Below are positions 35,801-46,258 of a DNA stretch of 64,000 nt, piece after piece. The DNA lies in contig QAOA01003631.1 in assembly GCA_003255065.1 (NCBI GenBank), forward strand, positions 186,001-250,000, read 5' to 3'. Both the position numbers and the translations under genes were made by a program. Source of the DNA: Cercis canadensis. Its lineage: Eukaryota; Streptophyta; Magnoliopsida; Fabales; Fabaceae. The notes below the pieces were generated by a model. It searched no databases, had not been told where the DNA came from, and saw only the letters and a list, made by a program, of their open reading frames with translations. How positions within the stretch are numbered: position 1 is the first letter of the stretch; the number at the start of each line of letters is the position of its first letter.

Positions 35801-38800
35801 ATGAGAAACAGCAGATACATCAGAGGTTTCAAACATCTGTTTCGGCTCTTTCAAATGGTTAGCTTGTTGCCTGTAGACACCATCGGATGCATGAGAATCT
35901 TGAGCCTTCCCAACCTCCGATTCATGACATGTTGAATTTTCAATAACTTGTTTATCTTTTGCATAAAGATCATAAGGAGCATCAGGCCGGTGGCCTTTCC
36001 CATGCCTATCCCAAGTGTTTCTGAAAAAAAAATCAAACTCAGCAATTATATTCTCTTCTGGGCAATCCAGTAATCTCACTAGCTGCCGAGCCCCAAGAGC
36101 AAATGCACTCCTTATCCTAAAGAAATTACCTGTAGAAAAAATGAATAATCAGATAAAACATTTGCAAATATGTGTTTCCAGTTTTATGTATTACATCAAT
36201 GGAGATTCTGATTCAGAACAAATTGGTGTCCAAACAATTTACTAACTAAACTCATTGTAGTATTTGTTTGCCACGATTAGCCCAAGACATACGGATCACT
36301 TTTGAAGCTGGGATCTACTCCACATTTAAAAAGGCATCTAAAATTTGCAGTAGTTTGGATCAAAAAAACATTTCACAAGAGCATACAATATGCATCACAA
36401 AGAAACTCAGCAGCTGAAATTGGGAAAAAAAATTCCAACATTCAAAGATTACATAACTGAAAATAGAAAATTAGATTGTCCCTTAGTGAATGATTTCACA
36501 GCACTTCTACCAAATACGATTATGTAAAGATAAATCTTTATAAAATTACTGATTACAGTAGCAATTATGTTTACAAGTAGAAATACCACATTTAAGAGGA
36601 AATCAGGCAATGATACGGGGAAGTGGTCCTATCCAAAAGGAAAATTAAACAATCACAAAAATCAGCATAGATCTTAAATACATATTGTAGACTAATAACA
36701 TCATCTACCTTTTGTATTCAGGGAAATAAGTAAATAATAATGTCTCTTTTTTTCTTTTTTTGGAAAGGAAAAGGAAAGAAATAACTAGGTTCAGCTAGGG
36801 TTTAAAAGTTATATACCCTTACTGACGCTACGCCCCAAGTTGTTGTTTGCACGCAAAGGATCTATGATATTAAAAAATTTTGAAACAAAAGGTTGCTCTT
36901 GATTTTCCTGGTTGTTAGGCATAACAGCATAAACAGAGCTACAAGCATTAAGAAACAATCTGCTGAGCAATAACTCTCCGCAATCCTTTCGTGGAGGTTC
37001 CGCTGTCATGATTTCAAATGCAGGAAAGAAAGGAGAAGAAAATAATGCCTGTTAGTCAAATGAAGTGTGTGCCTTATTGGAGGATATATGATGAAGAACA
37101 CAAATTTGTTACCTCTAATATCAGGAAGTGAACCTACTGGCACTGGTCCCCACAGGCTAAGGCAATAGTTCTCCCAGTCAAATTTGCTGAAGAACTCCAG
37201 GAATCGATACAGTACCTGAGACGTGACAGCAATAGGAAAACAAAAAGGTCAGAAAGGAAATCCCTTTTCCACAGGCCACAACAATAACTATAACAAAGCT
37301 AACAAGTACGTCACCTCAAATGGTCCAGCAAATGTATTGTTATAAACATGAAATATATATAAGACTAAGGTTTCCAGTGCATAGGTTGAAATAAGTCCAT
37401 GGTGAGCACCCAGGATGCGACTCTCATAGTAACACCAAGCTTTTATCAATATAACACTGCGTTTGAATAAATGATTCTGGCTTATCAGATTGTCAACCTG
37501 CAAAAGAAAGCTAATAGTTGGATATTTGCACATAGGAAAACATGCACTTGAGAGTTAGGACTACTGTCAAACTAAATCACCTCCTCAAGAAAACAAAGTG
37601 TACATAAACCACCAAGCTGATTCAAAGAAATGTCAACTACGATATTTTCCACCAGGCACTTTATGATCTTCACCTGCCATTAAACAGAAATAAGAAACAT
37701 GCGATATAGTCAAAATGAGAATCTTTTACAACAAGAAGAAAAACTGTCAAGCAGCATTTAACAAGGTAGAAGAGAGAAAAAAATTTATCACTGACTAAAT
37801 GCACACAAAAGAAGACATCAAGGGCAATTAAAATCATAAAGACATACAAATGAACACGCTAATCTATAGATATAGTATTAAAAAAATGAAAAAAAAAAAA
37901 AAAAAAAANAAAAAGATAGAAGAAAAGACCATTGTAGAGAACATCACTGACTGCATCCCTAACTATGATGATGTCTATGAATACCTTTGAAATAAGTAAT
38001 ACATTAAAATAAAGGATATATATAAATGACACGGGTATGGTATCCCAGCAACTTTTTAGTGGTATATACATATCCAATTCTACCATTAAAAATTAAAACT
38101 GATTGGACAATTGGGTTTTGGATAGTTATTTATATCCACAACACCTGGTAACAGTTCTACAAAAAAGCATGTTCTATCAAACTAAACAAGAAAGTATTCG
38201 ATGCTGCAAGATGTTCAGGCTAAAGCAGCAGCAGATAACATTCAAAAATCAACATTTTAACCAGAGCAAGCAGGTGAAGAAACCCCACTTATCTTGCCCA
38301 CTGACAGTCCAACCGCTGATCAAAGTGGTCAAAATGAGCCTTGACCTACAACAGATCTAAGGACCTACGCAGATCAGAAACAACTCAATCACCATATGAC
38401 CAATCTGGTTGAGTGTTGAAAACACTGTCTTCTGGGTTTTCTCAGCCAGTTTCCCAGAATTTTCTTTCAATGACTGAAAGAGAAGTTTTGGAAAGACATA
38501 ATAAAATGATCTCACACAGGAGAAGAGATTACTTAACAACAGATTGATTCCATGTTTGAAACAAGCTTGCTTAATTTGCATTCTGCTTCTGTCTCTTTCA
38601 AATCATGGATGAATAGATGACATTGACACAAGTTTATTAAATACCCTTGGCTTGGAAAGGAAACATCTCTATTTCCAAAACAACAATCAAAAGCATCTAG
38701 AAGCAGTCTGAAGACAAAAGAAAATAGGCTGCTGCCAACACACTTCAGAATAGGTTAATTTTGCATCAATTTTAGAAATTGGTAAGAATATCCTGATCAC

Positions 38801-40885
38801 CCAAATGGTTACATGGTCAGACTAAAAAATAGGAAATGCAATCTTATCACATAATTGTCATAGGAAGACACAGAGTACAGCATAGAAGAAAGTGAATTTA
38901 GCTGCCAAGAAGCACATACCTCTGCCTGGATATACTGAACATCTTTCACACGGAATTCAGCATCCTCACTCTTCTCTTCACTTTCTAAAATATCTCGTAC
39001 TTCAAGGGCCCAACTGTCCTTCAAATTTTGATTGTTGCTGAATGCCGTTAGATCAATATCCCCATCAGGTAAGTAAGTCTTCAGTGGTACAGACCCAAAT
39101 GTGAATACCTGTAATACCGAAGGAAGCACATTATTATGCATTAGGCAGTATAAGCTTCATTAGGAATTTGTTTTTGTTCCCCTTTCATCCTTGCGTTTTA
39201 TGTGGGTGTTTCCGATAAGCATAAACAAGCTGGAAAAGATGGTTGGCAGACAAAATACTTTTACCAATTATTGTTGCATATAGAATGATTGTGACGAATT
39301 TATCTTAATATGTTCCCGAAACAAAAAATTATATCTGAATATACAGACTGCATAACATTTCAGTTTCACTCTACCCTAATTGTAAAGGGTTGGCCTCTGG
39401 TTGCAAGTTAATGGAGACAACAAGCAATAATTGATGAATTATAAAATATTGCTATAAGTTGCGTTTGTTTCAAAAGCAAGTTTGCCAAACATGGAAAAAG
39501 AGAGGGGAAAAGAAAAATAAAAATTAAGACAAATATGATGTTATTTCTGAAGTCTGAATGGGTTCTTGTATATTCTAAAATTTCAGTGCAACACTTCTCA
39601 TAACAATAACATCATAGGGGAATTATATCTGGAGAAAGACAGAAGCCTATAATATAGTAAATAAACTGGAAACACATTTTTGTTTCTTTCAAAATCATAT
39701 GCAGTCTTTGAAAAAGTCATGTTTCTCAACATTAAGTAGTGCTAGTAGTAATGATGATGATAACAATATTAAGAAGGAAACAAAAATACTTAATGAAGAA
39801 AATAATAGTGCATTTAAGGGAAAGTCTCCTCCAAATTCAAATAATGACTTACAAACTATAAAATAGAGGGAAAAAGCAAATATCTGGTGATAGCTGTTCT
39901 CTATGCCTAAAAGTTAAATCTATCAGTCTTCCAGAGTTCAGCAATAGATGGACTTGGTAATTTTGGAAGACAACCAACCCCAAAAGCAAAATCCACAACA
40001 ATGCCCAAACTAAGAAAATAAACAAATAATCACAATATATGTATTCTTCCTCTTCGGAAAGTAGGTGGGGTGGGTTAAGCTTATACTAAAATAAGGTGGG
40101 ACTAAACACTTAAAGCTAAGATTACTAAGTACAGTATTTGCAGCTCATAACTTCATGCCTATAATTGGATAACTCATGTATTTGGCACATAATCAGAACA
40201 AGAATGAGTATGGAGGTGGGATTGAACACTTAAAGCTAAGATTTACAGTATTTGCAGCTCATAACTTCATGCCTAATGGATATATTTTGGGGTGCTAACA
40301 AAGTGCACCAATGTTTAACTTGAATGCTAAGTAATAATCTGATGACATTTAGGAATACATTTTACATTTAAGCATACTCAAATATTTCCAGAAATAATTT
40401 TCTTCTTGTGCAGAAGCCATCCATGGAAAGGAAAGGGTGCCGAAATATGTCCAAAATGTTTGCCAAATATAGCTTAATTAGTTAACAAATAAATTAAATG
40501 GTAAAATATTGCGGCAACATAATAAAGTACCATAACATAGTCATTAACTACTACTTGAACAATTATACAAGGGTGTTCATACCAAAAGGATTGGCAAACA
40601 TAAAATTCCAATGTAAACAACTAATGAGCGAATGATGAATCTGAGTTTTGGCACCTGACAAGAGAAGCACTTCATGATCAAGCGTTGCACATAAGATGCA
40701 ACAGCATTTCGACGTTCCTCTGAAGGTTGGTTAGGCTGAATGTGTGCAATGAGCTCCGCAGTTCTCTCTTCAGCCCACGACCATCTCTCTGGATCAAGCA
40801 CCCGAGTAACAGAGGTTGCTTCACTGGGCAAGAGTCCATTTGGAATAAAGCCATCCAGCATGACTTGTCCTTCAGGACCACCCAT
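32889..40885 (-). CDS. Nucleotidyltransferase / PAP-OAS1 substrate-binding domain protein
   Basis: Exons on the minus strand in order: 40655-40885, 38920-39108, 37581-37673, 37315-37497, 37113-37215, 36817-37002, 33743-36129, 32889-33464; joins keep frame and give about 1315 residues, close to the 1303 I recall for Arabidopsis At3g61690. The N-terminal third has the polymerase-beta-type motif FTFGSVPLKTYLPDGDIDLT, with GS and the DGDID acidic pair, then VKIIKCLVENIVVDISLNQL, the SVILIKAWCYYESRILGAHH helix and LISTYALETLVLYIFHVYNN, typical of poly(A)-polymerase/OAS-like folds. The rest, mostly one 2.4-kb exon, is low-complexity Ser/Asn/Gln/Pro-rich. Biochemical activity is unproven for this family. 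An alternative end exists: a donor inside the last codons (cggag|gtaata) could splice to about 32630 and change only the final residues. Confidence 0.9.
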
Positions 40886-42430
40886 GCAAAGATGCCTTTG
40901 TAACAGCGCTGTGTCTTCAACACGTCCCTCTACAGTGTCTGCTTATAGAGGAGAGAGTGAGGGAATTAGCAAGGTTTTTATCTCAAAATTCAAGGAGAAA
41001 AAAGTGCAACAAAATGCATGAGTACATAAAAAAAAATAGGGTCAAAATATCTCCACCATGGCTTCTTCATCAACATCTAAATAAAAGGTTAAAGAAACAC
41101 ATATATGATGCAAGAAATAAGGAGAAAAAGTAAGTTCATTAGACACTTTAATGAGATTGTATAGTGAACCATGAATAATCAAAGATGAATACATACACCT
41201 TTTATGGGCCAATCATAAAGTTACATATTTAAGTCAACCATCATGGAAAAAGAAATATGGTAGGAAAAACACTAGGTAACTACTTCTTTTATCAGCTAAG
41301 CCAGGAGAAAATTAAAAGGAATAGTTCGAGTGGAGTCTACAATCCATACATAGACGTGGAAATATACACATATCCCTTCAATGATAATCTCTCCCAATCA
41401 ATCAAAGTGAAAGATTTAAAACCTTTCAGGCATCTCGTAAGAGCCAGAAATATTATCATTATAATAGAAGTAGAAAATAGTTCAACATACATGAAGAATA
41501 AAATATTTAGACAATTAATGGACATAAAAAGTATATGCAAGAGTTGAAAAATCACACAAACATACATACATAAAACAAGCTTGTTTAGCTTAGAGTTTAG
41601 CACAAAACAAAAGATTGATACTGCTAATACTGACTTCTAGATTCTCTGAAAATCAACAATTTAGCATGTAGATGCACAGAAGCCATTGAAACAGTAGCAA
41701 CATGACACAAGGTTTTACAGATACCCTGCTTGGTGTATCTACAAAAAATTGGAAAAATATAAAACCAAATCGTTTTTTTACAGAAAAGTAGGGGGAAAAA
41801 AACATTTTTTTATTGACAGAAAAATAAAACCAAATTTTTTATTTACAGAGATATAGACAATAAAACAAAATTCACCATCTTTTTTCACTCTTAACAACTA
41901 TTGAGCTAAATTAACACTTAGACTCAGCATTCTCAATCCTTCGCATTCCTTTACCTCTCCTCAACTTCGCAGCAACCAAACCTCGTAAACCAAAAAAAAT
42001 AAAGATAAAACTTTTAAAATAAATAAATAAAAACAGTTCGGTCATACAATTGAAAAGAAAATTGGGACAACTGAAAATCCACGTAATTAACGAAAGCAAG
42101 GTGAAAGAAAAGCCCTAACCAAAACCGCTCCAAATGCTTGATACTTGTCAGGTAAAGAACGGCAAATTCCACTATTCAAGATTATAAACAGACAAGCAAG
42201 TGTTGTTGTTGGAGAGAAGAAGAAGAGTATGAACCTGTGAAAATTGATCAGAAAGAAAACAAAGCTCCAATTGTTAGAAGAATTGGGATATGTTCCATGA
42301 ACTTAATCAAGCTTCCATGCGAGTGAGGCTAAGGTTTTAGGAGCCTTATGGCGTAAGAGAGGTTTCTCATTTATATTTTGGAAGATCGCAAATATGGGAA
42401 AAAAAATTGAAAATGCCAAAATGGTAAATT
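40886..42430 (-). other. 5' leader region of the nucleotidyltransferase gene
   Basis: Probably transcribed and spliced leader. Near 42240 the minus strand reads ttttcacag followed by gttcatactc, a possible acceptor, and around 42300-42480 the minus strand is CT-rich, as is usual near plant transcription starts. No coding exon was seen. Open frame 41337-41603 (-) is judged to be chance. Confidence 0.4.
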
Positions 42431-43391
42431 TAAAAAGAGAGTAAGAGAGGGAGTGAGAGAGAGTACAGACTATAGACAGAGAGAGAAGAGAGGATTGGGT
42501 TTTTTTCCTTCTTTTTTTCTCTCCTTTTTTGGTTAGGAAAATTGGGTTTTCCTTTTCCTTCTTTCTTCTTTCTTTCCTATTTTTAGCCAGATAGGATTGG
42601 AGTTTTACACCCCTATGATCTATCTGTCTTTTTTTAGCTTTTTTGCACTTCCCTAATACTGTGGTGGTGATATTTACATGGCCGTTGATTAATTTAAAAA
42701 TGTGGTTGAGATTAGTAGTCAAATTAATTCTTTTGTTTTTCTTTTGTGTTTCCTTTAACATTTTATGTATTTTGGCTCTTTTTTCTGCAAAGTGAAAGCA
42801 TTCTAGATTTTAGTTTGTAATGATTTTGTAACTAAAATTGAAAAGCATTAATTTGAATTGACAAGAGATGTCACATGCCATAGGGTTATTACTTTAAATT
42901 CTCAATTTTATGTTATGATATGGTTTTTTTTAATAGGGGCTTCTTAAGCTCAAGCCTCAAGAATAAATTTTACTTCCATGTGTCATAAAGAGAAAATAAA
43001 ACTTTTAGTTCCTAATCCTCTCAATGTTTGTTAATCTCCTCTCTATATTATATCACATTTTTATCTTGGTGTATAAATTATGGACATTAACCTGTATTAA
43101 ATCTTCAAAAACTATATTTTATTTTTGAAAATTCAAAACCGCAATATGGTTTTGGATCAACATTGTTAATTTCAAAAACCTTGATATGTTTTTATCAACA
43201 ATATTAATTCCAATACCTCAATCATTAATTTTCTTAACAACTAAATACCAGAATGATAACTTTATTGGTTTATTATCATGTTAATACATATGCTTAATTT
43301 GCTAAGATTTTGAATGTACATGTGTGGGATGCGTTCCATGTTAATGTACATGTATGATGTATCCAGCTAAATCTTTTCAAAATGATTACCA
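42431..43391. other. Promoter side of the nucleotidyltransferase gene and spacer
   Basis: CT/GA-rich to about 42600, then AT-rich with no supportable gene. The minus-strand open frame 42303-42761 is made mainly of low-complexity Lys/Arg codons arising from the GA-rich strand and is rejected as a gene. Confidence 0.5.
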
Positions 43392-43400
43392 AATAAATGA

Positions 43401-43875
43401 GACACTTTGACTTAAATATTATTTTTTTTCAAATTTATTTACCTCAATATTATACTTTTAAAAAAATTAACAAACTAAAAAAAATGAAGTCATAAGTGAC
43501 AGGGCCCACCAAACACGCCAATGGGCTCAAGGCGTGTCTATTGCATTTGACACAAGCAGCTTCTAGTCACTTTTGCCTTGCATCTTTGTCCTTGCACAAG
43601 ACAATAGGTCAAGCTTATATTGACCATTTGACATTTTCTCAAAAATTGGCAGAAGCACACAAGCATGGTAGTGTGTGGGGACACGCCCAAGGCCCACTGG
43701 TGTGTCCGGTGGGACTCACTTACTTTGAATTCATTTTTTTGCAATTTTTAATTTTTTTAAAATGTAATATTGAGGTAAATAAGTTAAAAAAAATATTATA
43801 TTTATGTAAATAAGTTAAAAAATATTATATTTATGTAAATAAGTTTAAAAAATATAATTTTTGAGTCAAAGGTCC
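43401..43875. mobile_element. Long-TIR MITE, family member 2, with 9-base target duplication
   Basis: A 475-base element flanked on both sides by aataaatga (43392-43400 and 43876-43884), a 9-base target duplication as made by Mutator-like transposases. Arms begin gacactttgac (left) and ggacctttgac (right, reverse strand) and continue through AT-rich sequence with tatttacctcaatatta to GC-rich inner blocks (gggcccacc / ggtgggactc). The centre holds a unique stretch of about 150 bases. No transposase. Plus-strand open frames across it (43496-43813) are not genes. Confidence 0.88.
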
Positions 43876-44460
43876 AATAAATGATATAAGGAAGTAATGA
43901 AGAAGGAAAAAAATCTGTGCTGGATGTGAGAATAGACAACTAATAAACTTGATAATGATGAAGAAAATAGTAAACAATGAATTCACCCCATCNGCCCAAG
44001 GCGTGTCTATTGCATTTGACACAAGTAGCTTCTAGTCACTTTTGCCTTGCATCTTTGTCCTTGCACAAGACAATAGGTCAAGCTTATATTGACCATTTGA
44101 CATTTTCTCAAAAATTGGCAGAAGCACACAAGCATGGTAGTGTGTGGGGACACGCCCAAGACCCACTGGTGTGTCCGGTGGGACTCACTTACTTTGAATT
44201 CATTTTTTTGCAGTTTTTAATTTTTTAAAAATGTAATATTGAGGTAAATAAGTTAAAAAAATATTATATTTATGTAAATAAGTTAAAAAATATTATATTT
44301 ATGTAAATAAGTTTAAAAAATATAATTTTTGAGTCAAAGGTCCAATAAATGATATAAGGAAGTAATGAAGAAGGAAAAAAATCTGTGCTGGATGTGAGAA
44401 TAGACAACTAATAAACTTGATAATGATGAAGAAAATAGTAAACAATGAATTCACCCCATC
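43525..44460 (+). repeat. 467-base direct duplication joined at an N
   Basis: Bases 43525-43992 and 43994-44460 are almost identical, with only a few substitutions and length changes in T-runs, and are separated by a single N at 43993. The second copy repeats the right part of the MITE plus about 117 bases of flanking DNA, including the target-site copy. It is read as a probable assembly join of two haplotypes, not as a second insertion. Confidence 0.8.
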
Positions 44461-44688
44461 AGCTGTACATGAATCTTAACTCTATGCTTTTTGCTTTCCC
44501 TTCTTAATTTTTCCAGGGAGGGGGTTTTAAAAGTAAATGCATTTGGTAATCCTTTTGTTTGGATGTGGAGAATAAACCATAAAGCTAGAGTGTCATTGAT
44601 ATATTCAGAAGAAAAAAAAAAAAAAGTCCTTGATGCAGGGAATAGATTTTTTTTAAAAGAAATAACAAAATAACCAAATAAGCATTGA

Positions 44689-46258
44689 GGTCCCATTTGG
44701 GTAAACAGCTTATTTAAGAGCTTATATAAGAAGGTCTTATGTGAAAAACTTTTATATCATAAGCTCCTTTTAAATTAAGCTATTTAGTGTTTGGATACAT
44801 ACTTGAAGAAGCGCTTTTAAAATCTATAAGTTTTTTCTAAAGCATTTGGATAGACAAATATATAAGTGCTTATAATTGTGAAAATTACTAAAAAAGACAT
44901 TAATAAGCACTTATTAAAAATTGTGTTTGGATAAATAAACACTTTGTTATAATTTGAAAAAAAAAATAATAACAAAATATTTTATATTAGTGCTATAATT
45001 ATTATGTTTTAATTAAAGTAGTTAACTTTTTGTTGTTAGATTATTATTTTGAAATATGATATCTTATAATCAAAGTGATTCTTAACTTGCTATATTAGAA
45101 ACCTCGCATATAGATAAATTGTCATTAACAAGTATTACTATTTTATTATATTGATGATCATGATAAACATGAAATATATAATTATTCAAATTGATATCTA
45201 AAAGAAAGAAATAGAAACGAAATCTGACAAATATTTTAATTTGCTCCATTTGTCTAATACTCTCTTCATTTGGTTCCTCCTATATGACATTATTAGGCAT
45301 TGCTTCATACATAATTTCTTCATCAACAAACTCAAAATTCTTATTAAATGCTTCAAATTCTGCTCTTCTATATTCAATAGAATGATAAATAGAATACACA
45401 AATGAAAGAATTATCAATAACAGATAGGAAACAAAAGTAACAAAAAATGAAGTAAAAGAATTTGTGACTCATTTAATTCGTAAAATAGAAAGAAAAAAAA
45501 ATGTAAAGACTCCATGGAACTGCCTACATCAGCAAAGCCGCAGCGAAGATCACAACAGCAGCAGATCTAGTGACGGTAAATCTGTTAAAAACGGCACCGT
45601 TCTCAGCTAGTGATGGTGCTCCAGATGGTGGAGATGAGATCGATGAGGGGGAGGTGGTCAGAGCACTAGCTGGCGACTCAGAAGTAGTCGGAGGAGGAGA
45701 TGGTGGAGAGTTGACGGTGGTAGGAGACGACGTCAGACCGCTCTCTATCGAAATGCTAGTGGCAAGCAGAGAGTTCACAGACGGAGACAGCGTCAGAGGT
45801 TTAGAAGCAGCTCGTCGCAGAGTAGCAACGGGAGATGACGCCAGTGAAGACGCCGGAAATTGAGCCATCGTGGAGCTCACCAACAACGCCCACTAACATC
45901 AACACCACGCTGAAGCAAGCCATTTTAAAGAGAGAAAGAAAATCCAAGAGAGTAAAATAAAGCTAAAACACAGTGTGACTGTGATTCTAAAGAATTCAAA
46001 GAGCAGAAACAGAGATGGGGATATAATTGTCTTGTAAATGTGCAAACAGCTTCCCGGTCTTTTGAAAAAGAGCTTTCGTAGAGGGCTTTTTTAAGAAGCT
46101 TAAAAAATTGACTTCATAAAATAAGTTAAAAACAGCTTTTTAGGAGTTAATAAGTTACTTATTTAAGTTTATCCAAACACTATTTTTTTTTACATAAAAG
46201 CACTTATATTAGTAGAGAAGCTCTAATAAGCTGTAAGCTATGCTATTCAAACAGGGCC
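44689..46258. mobile_element. Harbinger/Tourist-like element carrying a host gene copy
   Basis: Ends are inverted repeats: left ggtcccatttgggtaaacag, right (reverse strand) ggccctgtttgaatagcata, with further pairing over about 100 bases (acagctta..., tagtgtttggata). It is flanked by TGA (left) and TAA (right), compatible with the 3-base TWA-type target site of PIF/Harbinger elements after one change; this superfamily call is tentative. The 1.57-kb interior has no transposase and contains an arabinogalactan-protein-like gene on the minus strand. Confidence 0.65.
45524..45923 (-). pseudogene. Arabinogalactan-protein-like gene, frameshifted, inside a transposon
   Basis: Starts with ATG at 45923 (MACFSVVLMLVGVVG, a signal-peptide start) and then shifts by one base into a Pro/Ala/Ser/Thr-rich frame ending in FAAALLM before a stop at 45524. 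The 400-base span is one base over a whole number of codons; an extra g in the gtgggcg near 45892 accounts for it. The long frame holds SPPSPPPTTSESPASALTTS and a hydrophobic C-terminus (SAAVVIFAAALLM) like a GPI-anchor signal, the layout of classical AGPs of about 130 residues. Several expected Ala-Pro sites read Leu or Arg. The gene lies within the transposon arms, so it is a captured copy; the intact parent should be elsewhere in the genome. Confidence 0.7.

Noticed and set aside
42303-42761. 152-residue minus-strand open frame rich in Lys and Arg
   Set aside because: Its composition comes from a GA/CT-rich promoter stretch; no family resemblance, and it overlaps the probable transcription start of the nucleotidyltransferase gene.
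43496-44228. Two similar plus-strand open frames (KACLLHLTQ..SHFCLASLSL) as a duplicated small gene
   Set aside because: They lie within the MITE and its duplicated copy, run into the element's arms and have no independent start context.
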